NCBI RefSeq assembly: GCF_024436375.1 | Contig: NZ_JAFMZM010000002.1 | Span: 496,001 to 560,000, forward strand | Source of the DNA: Nocardioides astragali | GTDB taxonomy: Bacteria; Actinomycetota; Actinomycetes; Propionibacteriales; Nocardioidaceae | Direction of reading: 5' to 3' | DNA length: 64,000 nt | Shown here: piece by piece, positions 49,858 to 60,619 of the stretch | Layout of the letters: every line of letters starts with the position of its first letter | Position numbering within the stretch: position 1 is the first letter of the stretch | The notes under the pieces: generated by a model | The model's database searches: none | What the model was told of the DNA's origin: nothing | The model's input: only the letters and a program-made list of their open reading frames with translations | Position numbers and translations under genes: made by a program

Positions 49858-52362
49858 TCAGCCTTCCACAGGGGGCGCAGGGGCGGTGGACGTGGCGCCC
49901 GACGCCGCGACCTGTGCCGCGACGGGGGAGGCCACGGCCGCGATCGGCTGGGCGGCGGGCGTGCCCGAGCCGTCTCGTCGGCCGTTGGCCTCCGGAAGGT
50001 CGATGGGGGCGCCGCTGGCGGCCGCGGCACGGGCGGGGCCCGGTCCCGCCCAGGCCGCCACGAGGGTGTCCTCGCCCTTGAGGAAGCGGTGGCTGCGCAC
50101 CCCGCCGGTGGCGCGGCCCTTGCCGGGGTACTCGCTGAAGGGCGTGACCTTCACCGCGCCGGCCTCGGTGCCGGGCAGGGCGGTCGAGGAGCCTGACGCG
50201 GTGACCACGACCGCGTCGGTGGGGTCGAAGGCGCCGAAGAAGGCGACGTGCTGCCCTGCGGCGAGCTTGATGCCGGCCATGCCGCCGCCGGACCGGCCCT
50301 GGGGACGCACGCCTGCGGCGGAGAAGTGCAGGAGCTGGGCGTCGGAGGAGATGAAGCACAGCTCCTCCTCGCCCGTGACGAGCTCGACGGCGCCGACGAC
50401 CTCGTCGCCATCCTTGAGCCCGATGACCTCCCACTCGTCGCGTCCGAGGACGTCCGGGTTGACGCGCTTGACGATGCCGTCGCGGGTGCCGAGCGCGAGA
50501 CCCGGGCCCTCGGTCGGCAGGGACGACAGCGCCAGCGCACGCTCGCCGGGCTCGAGCGAGAGGATCTCGCTGAGCGGCAGACCGCCCTGCAGGTTGGGGT
50601 CGAAGGCTCCGTCGGGCAGCTCGGGCATGTCCAGCACGCCCACCTTGAGCAGCCGGCCCCGGCTGGTGATCACTCCGACCTCGCCGCGGGCCGTGGTGCG
50701 CACGACGCTCGTGACGACGTCGTGGTTGGCGCGTCCCTCGCCGTGTCCGGGGGCCGAGCCCGACGTCGTACGGGCCAGCAGACCGCTGGACGACAGGAGC
50801 GCCAAGCACGGGTCGTCGGCCACCTCGAGCGGCGTGGCCGAGGCCGCCGTGACCGTCGTGCCGGCCGAGGCGAGCAGGACCGTACGTCGCGGGGTGCCGT
50901 GCTCCTTGGCCACCTCCGTGAGCTCGTCGGAGACCACCTTCCGGAGCAGCCTCTCGTCGGCGAGGATCGCGTCGAGGTGCTCGATGGTGCGCTCGAGCTC
51001 GCTCTTCTCCTTCTCGAGCTCCAGCTTGGAGAAGCGGGTGAGGCGGCGCAGCGGCATGTCGAGGATGTAGTCGGCCTGCGCGTCGGAGAGGTCGAATACC
51101 GAGATCAGCCGCTCCTTGGCCGCCGCCGCGTTGTCGGAGGTCCGGATCACCTGGATGACCTCGTCGATGTCGAGGATGGCGATCAGCAGGCCGTCGACGA
51201 GGTGCAGCCGGTCGGCGGCCTTGGCGCGCCGGAAGCTGGAGCGACGGCGTACGACGTCGAAGCGGTGACCGAGGAAGACGTCGAGCATCGCCTTGAGGCC
51301 GAGCGTGCGCGGCTGGCCGTCGACCAGGGCGACCGCGTTGATGCCGAAGGAGTCCTCAAGCGCCGTCTGGCGGTAGAGCTGCTCGAGGATCGCCTCGGGT
51401 ACGAAGCCGTTCTTGATCTCGATGACCAGGCGCAGGCCCTGGTGGCGGTCGCCCAGCTGCTTGATGTCCGCGATGCCCTGCAGCTTCTTGGCCAGCACGA
51501 GCTTCTTGATGTGCTCCACGACGCGCTCCTCGCCGACGCCGTAGGGCAGCTCGGTGACCACGATCCCCTTGCGTCGAGGCGTCACCGACTCGACGCGGGT
51601 GGTCGCGCGCATCCGGAAGGTGCCGCGGCCCGACTCGTAGGCGTCACGGATGCCGTCGAGACCGACGATCTTGCCGCCCGTGGGGAGGTCCGGCCCGGGG
51701 ATGAAGCGCATCAGGTCGTCGAGCGACGCCGCGGGGTGGGTGATCAGGTGCTTGAGGGCCTGGACGACCTCGACCAGGTTGTGCGGGGCGATGTTGGTGG
51801 CCATGCCGACCGCGATGCCCGCCGCGCCGTTGACCAGCAGGTGGGGGATGGCGGCCGGCAGCACGACCGGCTCTGTCTCGCGGGAGTCGTAGTTGGGCTT
51901 GAAGTCGACCGTGTCCTCGTGGATCGAGGCCGTCATCGCGACCGCAGCGGGCGCCATCCGGCACTCGGTGTAGCGCATCGCCGCCGGCGGGTCGTCTGGC
52001 GAGCCGAAGTTGCCGTGCCCGTCAATGGTCGGCAGCCGCATCGACCACGGCTGCGCCATCCGCACCATCGCGTCGTAGATCGCCCCGTCGCCGTGGGGGT
52101 GCAGCCGACCCATGACCTCGCCGACGACGCGGGCGCTCTTGACGTGCCCCCGGTCGGGACGCAGCGACATCTCGTCCATCGTGTAGAGGATGCGGCGCTG
52201 CACCGGCTTGAGGCCGTCGCGCGCGTCCGGGAGCGCCCGGGAGTAGATGACCGAGTAGGCGTACTCCAGGAACGAGGACTGCATCTCGTCGCGGATGTCG
52301 GTGTCGAGGATGTGCTCCTCGAAGTCGTCCGGAAGGGGCTGCTTCGCCGTACGTCGTGCCAT
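49858..52362 (-). CDS. parC: DNA topoisomerase IV / gyrase-type subunit A
   Basis: An 834-residue type IIA topoisomerase cleavage subunit. The winged-helix region has [13 protein letters not shown] and [19 protein letters not shown]. The active-site tyrosine is in [12 protein letters not shown], and the tower begins [14 protein letters not shown]. The C-terminal beta-propeller is shown by repeated blades such as [13 protein letters not shown] and [15 protein letters not shown]; no gyrase-specific GyrA-box is evident, favouring ParC. It would work with ParE at 43.6 kb. ATG 52362 is preferred over ATG 52371 because the ribosome site GGGGAG is then about 11 nt away. The last 40 residues are a low-complexity Ala/Pro tail. 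Confidence 0.92.
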   Translation of the reverse strand: MARRTAKQPLPDDFEEHILDTDIRDEMQSSFLEYAYSVIYSRALPDARDGLKPVQRRILYTMDEMSLRPDRGHVKSARVVGEVMGRLHPHGDGAIYDAMVRMAQPWSMRLPTIDGHGNFGSPDDPPAAMRYTECRMAPAAVAMTASIHEDTVDFKPNYDSRETEPVVLPAAIPHLLVNGAAGIAVGMATNIAPHNLVEVVQALKHLITHPAASLDDLMRFIPGPDLPTGGKIVGLDGIRDAYESGRGTFRMRATTRVESVTPRRKGIVVTELPYGVGEERVVEHIKKLVLAKKLQGIADIKQLGDRHQGLRLVIEIKNGFVPEAILEQLYRQTALEDSFGINAVALVDGQPRTLGLKAMLDVFLGHRFDVVRRRSSFRRAKAADRLHLVDGLLIAILDIDEVIQVIRTSDNAAAAKERLISVFDLSDAQADYILDMPLRRLTRFSKLELEKEKSELERTIEHLDAILADERLLRKVVSDELTEVAKEHGTPRRTVLLASAGTTVTAASATPLEVADDPCLALLSSSGLLARTTSGSAPGHGEGRANHDVVTSVVRTTARGEVGVITSRGRLLKVGVLDMPELPDGAFDPNLQGGLPLSEILSLEPGERALALSSLPTEGPGLALGTRDGIVKRVNPDVLGRDEWEVIGLKDGDEVVGAVELVTGEEELCFISSDAQLLHFSAAGVRPQGRSGGGMAGIKLAAGQHVAFFGAFDPTDAVVVTASGSSTALPGTEAGAVKVTPFSEYPGKGRATGGVRSHRFLKGEDTLVAAWAGPGPARAAAASGAPIDLPEANGRRDGSGTPAAQPIAAVASPVAAQVAASGATSTAPAPPVEG

Positions 52363-52484
52363 GCGGGCCATTCTCCCCGTTGGTGCCGCGTGTCCGGTCG
52401 GGGGCACGCCGAAGGGAGGCCTGGCGGTTGGACCGGTGCCGGGCCGCGACGCCCGAATCCCCCGATGCCCGATAGATTGAGGCC

Positions 52485-55214
52485 GTGACCGAAGCGGACG
52501 CCGAAGCAGACGAGCTGGGCGCGACGACTCCGCCGCCGCCTCGCCACTGGGAGGCCGACGTCCTGCTGCGCGACGGCCGCACCGCGCACATCCGGCCGAT
52601 GCAGCCCGCGGACCGTGAGCTCCTCGTCGACTTCTACAGCCGGGTCTCCGACGAGTCCAAGTACTACCGCTTCTTCTCACCGATGCCCGAGCTCTCCGAG
52701 CGCGACCTCGACCGCTTCACCCGGGTCGACCACCGGGACCGGGTGGCCCTCATCCTGCTGGTCGCCGGCCACATGATCGCCGTCGGTCGCTACGACACGA
52801 TCCGCCCCGGCTACGCCGAGGTGGCGTTCCTGGTGGAGGACAAGCACCAGGGCCGCGGCATCGGCCAGCTGCTGCTCGAGCACCTGGCCCAGGCCGGCCG
52901 CGAGCGCGGTGTCGAGGAGTTCGTCGCCGAGGTGCTGCCGGACAACCAGGCGATGATCCACACGTTCAAGGACGCCGGCTACCAGGTGAAGAGCGCCTTC
53001 GAGGACGGCGTGATGGAGATGGTCTTCCGCATCGACCCGACCGACACCGCGATCGGTGTGATGGAGCAGCGCGAGCACCGGGCCGAGTACGCCTCGATCG
53101 AGCGGTTCTTCTCGCCGCGCTCGGTCGCCATCATCGGCGCCAGCCGGCGCCAGGACACCATCGGCCGGGCCCTGGTGCGCCACCTGGTCCTCGGCAACTT
53201 CGGCGGGCGCATCCACGTGGTCAACCCCAACGCCGACTCGGTCGCCGGCATGCCGGCATGGAAGACGGTGGGGGACATCCCGGGCGAGGTCGACGTGGCG
53301 ATCGTCGCGGTGCCGGCCGAGGCCGTCCAGGACGTGGTGCTCGACTGTGCCGCCAAGGGCGTGCACGGCCTCGTCGTGATCTCCTCCGGATTCGCCGAGA
53401 CGGGGGAGGAGGGCCGGATGCGGCAACGCCGCCTGGTCGGCCTGTCCCGCTCCTACGGCCTGCGGCTGATCGGCCCCAACGCGCTCGGCATCATCAACAC
53501 CGACCCTGAAGTCTCCCTCAACGCCTCCCTCTCCTCGGTGATGCCGCCCCGCGGTCGCGCCGGGTTCTTCTGCCAGTCCGGTGCGCTCGGCTCGGCGATC
53601 CTGGAGAAGGTGCAGAACCGTGGCCTGGGCCTGACCACCTTCGTGAGCGCCGGCAACCGCGCCGACGTCTCCGGCAACGACCTCCTGCAGTACTGGGAGG
53701 AGGACGACGCCACCGAGGTCGTGCTGCTCTACCTCGAGTCCATCGGCAACCCGCGCAAGTTCTCCCGGGTCGCCCGCAGGGTCAGCCGTCGCAAGCCGAT
53801 CGTCGCGGTTCGCTCCGGACGCAGCTCCCAGGGCGTGCCGATGGGCCACGCCGTGCGCAAGATCGGCGCGCCCCCGGAGGCGGTCGACGCGATGTTCCGG
53901 CAGGCCGGGATCATCCAGGTCGAGTCGCTGGAGGAGATGTTCGACGTCGCGCAGCTGCTCGCCCACCAGCCGCTGCCGCGCGGGCGACGCGTCGCCATCG
54001 TCGGCAACTCCGACGCACTCGGCCTGCTGGCCGCCGATGCGGCCAACTCGGTCGGCCTGGTGGTCAACAAGACCGTGGCGCTCGGCGCCGACGCCACCGC
54101 CGAGGACTTCGAGGACGCGCTGGACGGCGCCATCGACGACCCCGAGGTCGACGCGGTCGTGGCCATCTTCATCCCACCCCTCAACGTCGCCGGCGCCCGC
54201 GAGGACGTGGCCAACGTGCTCGCAGCGGTCGGTGAGCAGTCCGACAAGCCGATCGTCTCGACGTTCCTCGGCACCGAGGGCGTGCCCGAGCTGCTCCGCG
54301 TGCCCGACGTCGCCGGATCCAGTGCCGGCCGCGGTTCGGTCCCGTCCTACCCCGCGGTCGAGGCCGCGGTCCGCGCCCTCGCGCACGTCGTCGAGTACGC
54401 CGTGTGGCTGCGCGTGCCCCAGTCGACGGTCGCCGACCTGGACTCCACCGACCGCGACGCGGCCCGCCACCTGGTCAACGAGCTGCTGATGAACCACCCC
54501 GAGGGCCGCGACCTCGACTTCGGCGAGCAGCACCGGCTCCTGCGCGCCTACGGCATCGACCTGTGGGACACCTACGCGGTGGAGACCCTCGACGAGGCGA
54601 CGGCGGCGGGGGAGGCGCTGGGCTGGGACGTGGTCCTCAAGGCGACGGCCGACCATCTCCGCGACCGACCCGACCTGGCACACGTGTGGCGCAACATCGA
54701 CACCCCCGAGGAGATGGCCCACGCCTGGAGCTCGCTCAACGACCTCATCACCGACCCGGAGCGGGCGGGCTTCGTGGTGCAGCGCAACGCGCCGCCCGGC
54801 ATCCCGGTCACGATCGCGACGATGGAGGACCCGTTGTTCGGTCCAGTCCTGTCGTTCGGCATCGGCGGTCCGCTCACCGAGCTGCTGGGCGACCGGTCCT
54901 ACCGCATCCCGCCGCTGGCCGACCACGACGCGCAGGACATGGTGCGTGAGATCAAGGCGTCGCCGCTGCTCTTCGGCTACCGCGGCAGCGAGATCGTCGA
55001 CGTCGGCGAGATCGAGCGGCTCGTGCGGCAGGTCGCGCAGCTCCAGCACGACCTGCCGCAGGTGCGCGCGTTGCAGCTTCCGCTGGTGCTGGCCGGGGCC
55101 GACGGCACGAGCGTGCTGGGCGCGAGCGTGCGGGTGGAGCCGGTCAAGGACCCTCGGTCCGACTGGTTCGTGCGCCGCCTCAGCTCGATGCCGGGGGACA
55201 CTCTCCCCGACTGA
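52485..55214 (+). CDS. GNAT acetyltransferase / NDP-forming acyl-CoA synthetase fusion (protein acetyltransferase-like)
   Basis: A 909-residue fusion. Residues about 25-185 are a GNAT domain ([19 protein letters not shown]). About 200-330 is CoA-binding ([22 protein letters not shown]). About 340-480 is succinyl-CoA-ligase-like ([23 protein letters not shown]), and about 670-900 is an ATP-grasp domain. The PatZ/Pat type of lysine acetyltransferases has related domains, so it may acetylate and silence metabolic enzymes. The usual phospho-His loop (SHTGALAG) is replaced by [11 protein letters not shown], so synthetase activity is doubtful. GTG 52485 follows TAGATT (52473-52478) by 6 nt; it is divergent from parC. 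Confidence 0.87.
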   Translation: MTEADAEADELGATTPPPPRHWEADVLLRDGRTAHIRPMQPADRELLVDFYSRVSDESKYYRFFSPMPELSERDLDRFTRVDHRDRVALILLVAGHMIAVGRYDTIRPGYAEVAFLVEDKHQGRGIGQLLLEHLAQAGRERGVEEFVAEVLPDNQAMIHTFKDAGYQVKSAFEDGVMEMVFRIDPTDTAIGVMEQREHRAEYASIERFFSPRSVAIIGASRRQDTIGRALVRHLVLGNFGGRIHVVNPNADSVAGMPAWKTVGDIPGEVDVAIVAVPAEAVQDVVLDCAAKGVHGLVVISSGFAETGEEGRMRQRRLVGLSRSYGLRLIGPNALGIINTDPEVSLNASLSSVMPPRGRAGFFCQSGALGSAILEKVQNRGLGLTTFVSAGNRADVSGNDLLQYWEEDDATEVVLLYLESIGNPRKFSRVARRVSRRKPIVAVRSGRSSQGVPMGHAVRKIGAPPEAVDAMFRQAGIIQVESLEEMFDVAQLLAHQPLPRGRRVAIVGNSDALGLLAADAANSVGLVVNKTVALGADATAEDFEDALDGAIDDPEVDAVVAIFIPPLNVAGAREDVANVLAAVGEQSDKPIVSTFLGTEGVPELLRVPDVAGSSAGRGSVPSYPAVEAAVRALAHVVEYAVWLRVPQSTVADLDSTDRDAARHLVNELLMNHPEGRDLDFGEQHRLLRAYGIDLWDTYAVETLDEATAAGEALGWDVVLKATADHLRDRPDLAHVWRNIDTPEEMAHAWSSLNDLITDPERAGFVVQRNAPPGIPVTIATMEDPLFGPVLSFGIGGPLTELLGDRSYRIPPLADHDAQDMVREIKASPLLFGYRGSEIVDVGEIERLVRQVAQLQHDLPQVRALQLPLVLAGADGTSVLGASVRVEPVKDPRSDWFVRRLSSMPGDTLPD

Positions 55215-55241
55215 CGCGCGTCGCGTGACAGACTGGGCCGC

Positions 55242-55823
55242 ATGCCCCGCTCCACCCGTGACGCGGACGTCTCCCACGACCTCCGCCAGGCGATCCACCG
55301 CACCGGCTACTACCCCGAGGTGGTCGCCGACGGCGTCTTCTCGGCCGCGGGTGGTGAGGAGGTCGTCTCCTACTTCGTGCACCACGAGACGACGTTCGAC
55401 CACGAGGAGGTACGCCGGCACCTCACGGCGCTCCTGCTCACGCCCACGCGCCTGGTGATCGCCCACACCGACGAGCACCCAGGCGACGACATGCTGCCGG
55501 AGCCCTACACCTCGACCACCACGGAGGCGGTCACGCTCACCTCGATCCGCACGGTGGTCGTGACCCGGATGGTGGCCAACCCGACGAAGGGTGTCGCGCC
55601 GCCCGCCGAGGCCGTGCTGACGATCGGCTGGGGCGGTGTCGGGCGCCTCGACCTCGAGCCCGCCACCTGCTCGGACCCGAACTGCGACGCCGACCACGGC
55701 TACACCGGCACGCTCGCCGGTGACGACTACACCCTGCGCGTCTCCGCCGCCGCCGAGGGCGCGGACGCTGTGGGTGGACTGCTGGCCTTCGCCGACGCGC
55801 TGTCCGCGCGGACACGCGGATGA
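55242..55823 (+). CDS. DUF5998 family protein
   Basis: A 193-residue actinobacterial protein. Recognisable blocks are HDLRQAIHRTGYYPEVVADGVF, SYFVHHETTFDHEEVRRHLTALLLTPTRLVIAHTDE, and ATCSDPNCDADHGYTGT with a conserved Cys pair. It resembles a PH-like or beta-sandwich domain; no activity is known. ATG 55242 follows CAGACT by 7 nt. In other actinobacteria it also sits beside the phosphodiesterase gene that comes next. Confidence 0.85.
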   Translation: MPRSTRDADVSHDLRQAIHRTGYYPEVVADGVFSAAGGEEVVSYFVHHETTFDHEEVRRHLTALLLTPTRLVIAHTDEHPGDDMLPEPYTSTTTEAVTLTSIRTVVVTRMVANPTKGVAPPAEAVLTIGWGGVGRLDLEPATCSDPNCDADHGYTGTLAGDDYTLRVSAAAEGADAVGGLLAFADALSARTRG

Positions 55824-55905
55824 CCACCCCACGACGTTCTTCGTGTCCTCCGCTGCGCTCCCCCCGACGAACAACGCCGCGGGGACCCCGGCTGAACACC
55901 TCGCG

Positions 55906-57054
55906 GTGACCACCCCGGAGATCGACGGGACCTCCCCGGCCGTCTTCACGCCGCCGGCCTACGGCGACCGCTCGCTGGCCGACGTCATCCCGTCGGTCGC
56001 CCGCGCGCTCGGGGTCGCGCTGGACGGGCACGCCGCCGGGCTGGAGCTCCCGCCCGCGCCGTCGTACGTCGTCTTCCTCGTGGACGGCATGGGCGCCGAG
56101 CTGCTCAGCCGCTACGGACACGTGGCGCCCTACCTGTCGTCGCTGGCCGCAGGCGGCGCGACCGGCACTGCGGGCGTCCCGTCCACCACGGCCACCTCGC
56201 TGACCTCGCTCGGGACCGGGCTGGTGCCGGGCGCCCACGGCCTGGTGGGCTTCACCGCCCGGATCCCCGGCACCGACCGGCTGCTCAACCACCTGTGGTG
56301 GGACAAGGACATCGATCCGCTGGCGTGGCAGCCGCACCCGACCGCGTTCGGGCGACTGGCACACGCGGGGGTCCACGTCACGTCGGTCAACAAGCGCGAG
56401 TTCGCCGGATCGGGACTGACCGTCGCCTCGCAGCGTGGAGCGACCTACGTCGGCGCCGACCGCGTGGGCGAGCGCATCGCGGCGGCGGTCGGCGCGACGG
56501 CGCACCAGCCGTCCCTGACCTACGTCTACGACTCGGACCTCGACTGGACCGGCCACAAGTTCGGGGTCGCGTCGAGCCAGTGGCTCCAGCAGCTCGCGAT
56601 GGTGGACGCCCAGGCCGAGCACCTGCGCGAGGCACTGCCGGCCTCCACCCGCCTGCTGGTGGTCGCCGACCACGGCATGGTCGACAGCCCGCGGGAGGCG
56701 CGCGTCGACGTGGACGAGGTCGACGGGATGCGCGACGGCGTGGCGCTGCTGGGCGGCGAGGCGCGCTTCCGGCACCTCTACTGCTCGGCCGGAGCAGTAC
56801 CGGACGTGGTGGACACCTGGCGCGAGGTGCTGGCGGGGCAGGCGACCGTGGTGACGCGCGAGGACGCGATCGGGCGCGGCTGGTTCGGCGCGGTCCAGCC
56901 GGGGGTGCGGCCGCGCCTCGGCGACGTCATGGTGGCCTGCCACGGTGACGCAGCGGTCGTCTCGACGCGCGACTTCGCCTACGAGGACACCCTCATCGGG
57001 ATGCACGGGTCGCTCACCTCGACCGAGATGCTGATCCCCATCCTGGTGGGCTGA
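55906..57054 (+). CDS. Alkaline phosphatase superfamily nucleotide pyrophosphatase/phosphodiesterase
   Basis: A 382-residue NPP-like enzyme. The metal-binding strand is VVFLVDGMGAELLSRYG, and the nucleophile region GVPSTTATSLTSLGTGLVPGAHGLVG contains the catalytic Thr. Later metal ligands are LTYVYDSDLDWTGHKFG and LLVVADHGMVDSP, with a final GMHGSLTSTEM. No signal peptide is seen, so it is probably cytoplasmic. Start choice is uncertain: GTG 55906 begins just before the conserved part and GTG 55843 is in frame. ATG 55820, which overlaps the previous stop, leads into a different frame that ends after 29 residues. Confidence 0.82.
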   Translation: MTTPEIDGTSPAVFTPPAYGDRSLADVIPSVARALGVALDGHAAGLELPPAPSYVVFLVDGMGAELLSRYGHVAPYLSSLAAGGATGTAGVPSTTATSLTSLGTGLVPGAHGLVGFTARIPGTDRLLNHLWWDKDIDPLAWQPHPTAFGRLAHAGVHVTSVNKREFAGSGLTVASQRGATYVGADRVGERIAAAVGATAHQPSLTYVYDSDLDWTGHKFGVASSQWLQQLAMVDAQAEHLREALPASTRLLVVADHGMVDSPREARVDVDEVDGMRDGVALLGGEARFRHLYCSAGAVPDVVDTWREVLAGQATVVTREDAIGRGWFGAVQPGVRPRLGDVMVACHGDAAVVSTRDFAYEDTLIGMHGSLTSTEMLIPILVG

Positions 57055-57073
57055 GCGCGGCCGAGCGGCCCGG

Positions 57074-57727
57074 TCAGCCGAAGGGCAGCGGCTCCGGGGC
57101 CAGGCTGACGGCCTTGGCCCGCGCGGCGGTGAGCCGGCGGCGGTGGTGCTGGCGGCACAGCACCTCGTACGCCACGTCCGCGGGCGGCTCGTCGGCCTGC
57201 TCGACGTCCCCGACGACGATGACCTCACCCTCCACGACCATGACGCCGTTCTCGGTGCGGGCGTTGTGGGTGGCGCGCTTGCCGCACCAGCACAGCGCCT
57301 CGACCTGGAGCACGTTCATCCGGTCGGCGAGCTCGACCAACCGGGCACTGGCGGGGAAGAGGTGTGACCGGAAGTCGGTGAGGATGCCGAAGGCGAAGAC
57401 GTCGATCTGCAGCTCGTCGACGACCTTGGCGAGCTGGTCGATCTGGTCGGCGGAGTAGAACTGGGCCTCGTCGCAGATGAGGTAGTCGATGCGACCGCCA
57501 CGGGTCAACGTGTTGACGACGTAGCTCCAGAAGTCGAAGGCCGTGTCGACCTCGAGCGCCTCGTGGGTGAGGCCGAGCCGGCTGGACACCACGGGCGCCC
57601 CGGAGCGGTCGTGGTTGGTGAAGATCCGGCCGACACGTCCGCGGGCGGCGTGGTTGTGGTTGGTCTGGAGCGCCAGCGTCGACTTGCCGGAGTCCATCGT
57701 GCCCGTGAAGAAGTGGAGTTCAGCCAT
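57074..57727 (-). CDS. tdk: Thymidine kinase (type II)
   Basis: A 217-residue thymidine kinase that salvages thymidine to dTMP. The P-loop is FFTGTMDSGKSTLAL, the Walker-B-like block YLICDEAQFYSADQIDQL, and the zinc site is formed by WCGKRATHNAR and the later CRQHH. The lasso loop is around NGVMVVEGEVIVVGD. ATG 57727 is immediately preceded by a 23-nt stretch nearly identical to that before the phosphotransferase gene at 21042. It is divergent from the rhodanese gene, with 54 bases between the start codons. Confidence 0.94.
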   Translation of the reverse strand: MAELHFFTGTMDSGKSTLALQTNHNHAARGRVGRIFTNHDRSGAPVVSSRLGLTHEALEVDTAFDFWSYVVNTLTRGGRIDYLICDEAQFYSADQIDQLAKVVDELQIDVFAFGILTDFRSHLFPASARLVELADRMNVLQVEALCWCGKRATHNARTENGVMVVEGEVIVVGDVEQADEPPADVAYEVLCRQHHRRRLTAARAKAVSLAPEPLPFG

Positions 57728-57781
57728 GACCGGGCGATCTTGTCACAGCGCTCGCCCGGTCCGGCGGCTACCGTGCCGGGC

Positions 57782-58618
57782 ATGGACGAGGACTTTGCCC
57801 GCACGAGCCCCGATCCGCTCATCAGCCCGGACGAGCTGGCCGCCGACCTCGATCGCGTCACCGTGCTCGACATCCGTTACGTCATGGGTGGTCCGCCCGG
57901 CCTCGGGCAGCACCGGGCGGGTCACATCCCCGGCGCGGCGTACGTCGACCTCGACCGCGACCTGGCTGACCCGCCGGGCGAGGGCGGCCGGCACCCGCTG
58001 CCCGACGAGGAGCGGTTCGAGGCAGCCATGCGCCGGGCCGGTGTGCGCTCCGACCGCCCGGTCGTGGTCTATGACGACTGGCAGGGCCGAGCGGCGGCGC
58101 GGGCGTGGTGGCTGCTGCGCCACCACGGCCACCCGGACGTACGCGTCCTCGACGGCGGGTGGTCCGCCTGGCTGGAGGACGGGCACGCGAGCGAGTCGGG
58201 GGAGCCGGACGTCGAGCCGGGCGACTTCACGCTCTCGGGCACCCAGCACATGCCGGTCGTCGAGGCCGACGGCGTGCTCGGGGTCGACGTCCTGGTCGAC
58301 GCCCGCGCGCCCGAACGGTTCCGCGGCGAGACGGAGCCGGTGGATCCGGTGGCCGGACACATCCCCGGTGCCGTCAACGTGCCCACGACCGAGAACCTCG
58401 ACGAACGCGGACGGTTCCGGTCGCCGGACCGGCTGCGGGAGGCGTACGCGGCGGTGGGCGCCGACACGTCCGGATCGGTCGCTGCCTACTGCGGATCAGG
58501 GGTCACGGCCGCCCACGACGTGCTCGCCATGGAGGTGGCCGGCATCCACGCGGCGCTCTACCCCGGCAGCTGGAGCGGCTGGATCACCGACCCCCGACGC
58601 CCGGTCGAGACGGGCTGA
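57782..58618 (+). CDS. sseA: Thiosulfate/3-mercaptopyruvate sulfurtransferase (tandem rhodanese)
   Basis: A 278-residue protein with two rhodanese domains. The first, inactive one has VLDIRYVMGG and HIPGAAYVDLDRDLADP. The second has DARAPERFRGETEPVDPVAGHIPGAVNVP and the active-site loop YCGSGVTAAHDVLAM with the catalytic Cys. The CGSGVTA loop resembles 3-mercaptopyruvate sulfurtransferases more than the CRKG loop of thiosulfate enzymes, so that substrate is favoured. ATG 57782 is 7 nt after TACCGT (57769-57774), a leaderless start. Confidence 0.92.
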   Translation: MDEDFARTSPDPLISPDELAADLDRVTVLDIRYVMGGPPGLGQHRAGHIPGAAYVDLDRDLADPPGEGGRHPLPDEERFEAAMRRAGVRSDRPVVVYDDWQGRAAARAWWLLRHHGHPDVRVLDGGWSAWLEDGHASESGEPDVEPGDFTLSGTQHMPVVEADGVLGVDVLVDARAPERFRGETEPVDPVAGHIPGAVNVPTTENLDERGRFRSPDRLREAYAAVGADTSGSVAAYCGSGVTAAHDVLAMEVAGIHAALYPGSWSGWITDPRRPVETG

Positions 58619-58620
58619 GG

Positions 58621-59454
58621 TCAGCGGACCGAGACCTCGTCGCCGACCCTGAGCCACCCGGTCGACAGGGGGAGGAGGTGCAGGGCGAACATCGTCTTGC
58701 CGCCGACCAGCCGGTGCCGAGCCAGGGTGCGGATCGGCTCCTTGGCGGTCGTCAGCGTCTCCGTGTCGATCGTGGTCATCACGCACCTGCTGACGGGCTT
58801 GGCGACCCGGAAGCCCACGTCTCCCACTGTCAGCTCCTGCCAGTGATCCTCGGCGAACGGCTCGTCACCGTCGACCACCAGGTTGGCGCGGAACCGCTCG
58901 ATCGGCAGCGGCGCGGGCGGCTCCTCCCCGGTCTCCAGCGCCCGCTCGACGATCCAGTCGTTGAGCCGGCGCAGCGAGGCGAGGGAGGCCACCGTGACCG
59001 GGAAGGCGTCGGCGAAGGCCGTGTGGTCCTCGGGCGAGGAGTAGCCGGGCTGGAGCCGGCGGCGGGCCGGGTCGTGACACCAGACGAGGCGTACGTCCGT
59101 GCCGAGCACGGACCGCAGCCACCCGTCCGCCTCGGGTCCGGCCGGTGTCGCCTGCAGGTCGAGGGAGAAGAGCCGGACCGGCACCGGTGCGCCGACGGGC
59201 TGTCCGACGACCAGGTCGGGATGGCCGGGCGCCCTCAGTCGCAAGGCGCCAGGAACGGCCCGGTCGGTCGCGGGCGTGTCCGCGACGATGCTGAACAGCC
59301 CGTGCGCCTCACGCGCGGAGACCAGGCGTCCGTCCGGCCCGACGAGCATCCACGAGCGGTCGTCCTCGAGGCCGCGCGGGTGCACCATGGCCGCGTCGAG
59401 GGTGCGGACGGCTCCGGACTTGAGGGGGTGGACGTTGACCTGAAGCAGGCGCAC
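58621..59454 (-). CDS. MOSC domain protein
   Basis: A 277-residue protein with an N-terminal beta-barrel MOSC_N domain (VHPLKSGAVRTLDAAMVHPRGLEDDRSWMLV) and a C-terminal MOSC domain. The conserved Cys occurs in AKPVSRCVMTTIDTETL, where molybdenum-cofactor sulfuration or binding takes place in the mARC/YcbX family. The GYSSPEDHTAFADAFPVTVASLASLRRLN segment is typical of YcbX-like proteins. It may reduce N-hydroxylated compounds, though no partner reductase is visible. GTG 59454 lies seven bases past the sepH stop, so they are likely co-transcribed. Confidence 0.88.
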   Translation of the reverse strand: MRLLQVNVHPLKSGAVRTLDAAMVHPRGLEDDRSWMLVGPDGRLVSAREAHGLFSIVADTPATDRAVPGALRLRAPGHPDLVVGQPVGAPVPVRLFSLDLQATPAGPEADGWLRSVLGTDVRLVWCHDPARRRLQPGYSSPEDHTAFADAFPVTVASLASLRRLNDWIVERALETGEEPPAPLPIERFRANLVVDGDEPFAEDHWQELTVGDVGFRVAKPVSRCVMTTIDTETLTTAKEPIRTLARHRLVGGKTMFALHLLPLSTGWLRVGDEVSVR

Positions 59455-59460
59455 GGACGC

Positions 59461-60420
59461 TCAGTCGTTCTTGCCGCCGCCGAACATGATCTCGTCCCAG
59501 CTCGGCACCGACGCGCGACCGCGCTTCTTCGCCGGCCTCGAGCGTGGCTCGGCGGGCGCATCGTCGTGCGAGTCCACCTCGTCCGCCGCCTTGTCCGACG
59601 CGTCGTCGCTCGCGGACCTCGTGGCATCGGGGGCATCGACGGCGTCGTCGATGTAGGCCTCGACCGGCTGCTCGGTGCCCAGTGACGTCTCGGCCAGCTC
59701 CATCGTGGTCTCGCTGGCCGACTCCTCGTCGGCCACCATCTCGATGGCGTCGTCGCCGAGGGCGAGCTCCTCGTCGGACACGGCGCTGAGCCGGCGCTGG
59801 CGCGCGGCCGCGAGGTCGTCGGCAGCCGACCCCTCGCTCGACGCCGGAGCGGAGTCGCCGACCAGCCAGCGCGCGTCCTCGTCGTCGACGGTCACGAAGT
59901 TGCCGCGCGGGTCGTGGGAGAAGGTCGCCGTGCCGGTGCGACCGGCGACGTCGTAGTGGCCGGTCACTGTCCAGCGCCCGTCCTCGCGGCGCCAGGCGTC
60001 CCACTCCACGACGCTGGGATCGACATTGTGCGACCTCAGGTGTGCACTGACGGCCTCGCCGAGAGTGCGGGCACCGGACTCGTTGGCGCGCCGACGTACG
60101 GATGCGAGCTGGGCGCGCTGGGTCACGTGGGCGCGCTCGGCCACGACCGGCGCGGCGAAGGGCATGATCTTCTCGACGGACGTGCCGGCGGCGTGGGCGA
60201 CCGCCTCGGGAGTCTCACCCGCGCGGATGCGCGCCTGGATGTCGCGGGGACGGAGCGTTGATTCCATCGGGATCTCCAACTGGCCGTTGCTTTCGGGCAC
60301 GCCTGACAGGGCGCGGCGGAGCCGGGCGTCGATCACCAGGAAGTGCTCCTGGCCCGACGCGTCCACCAGCAGCAGGCGCTTGCCGTCCCCGCTGCGTCCG
60401 GTGAACGTCAGCTGGGCCAT
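59461..60420 (-). CDS. sepH: SepH, cell-division regulator (DUF3071)
   Basis: A 319-residue SepH. The N-terminal DUF3071 domain starts AQLTFTGRSGDGKRLLLVDASGQEHFLVID. A helix-turn-helix lies around STLRPRDIQARIRAGETPEAVAHAAG, and AHVTQRAQLASVRR follows. A long acidic, Ser/Asp-rich linker leads to the conserved C-terminal motif ASVPSWDEIMFGG. In Streptomyces and mycobacteria SepH stimulates FtsZ assembly at the septum. ATG 60420 matches the conserved N-terminus. The linker (about residues 175-300) is low complexity, which is normal for the family. Confidence 0.94.
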   Translation of the reverse strand: MAQLTFTGRSGDGKRLLLVDASGQEHFLVIDARLRRALSGVPESNGQLEIPMESTLRPRDIQARIRAGETPEAVAHAAGTSVEKIMPFAAPVVAERAHVTQRAQLASVRRRANESGARTLGEAVSAHLRSHNVDPSVVEWDAWRREDGRWTVTGHYDVAGRTGTATFSHDPRGNFVTVDDEDARWLVGDSAPASSEGSAADDLAAARQRRLSAVSDEELALGDDAIEMVADEESASETTMELAETSLGTEQPVEAYIDDAVDAPDATRSASDDASDKAADEVDSHDDAPAEPRSRPAKKRGRASVPSWDEIMFGGGKND

Positions 60421-60619
60421 GGCCTGGGGGCTCCTGCCTGGTGTGGTCGTCGATGCGCCGGTGGCATCCGGTGCGCCGAGCCTACGCCAGCGTGTCGCCC
60501 CGGGACCGCTATGCGTACGGCGCGCCGAGCGGGCTGGGAGCAGGTCGGGCAGGTCGGCGCGGCTCCTCGCAGGTGGGTCGGGTGGACGCGAGGCCGGTCG
60601 CTGGCCCTAGCCTTCGCAT

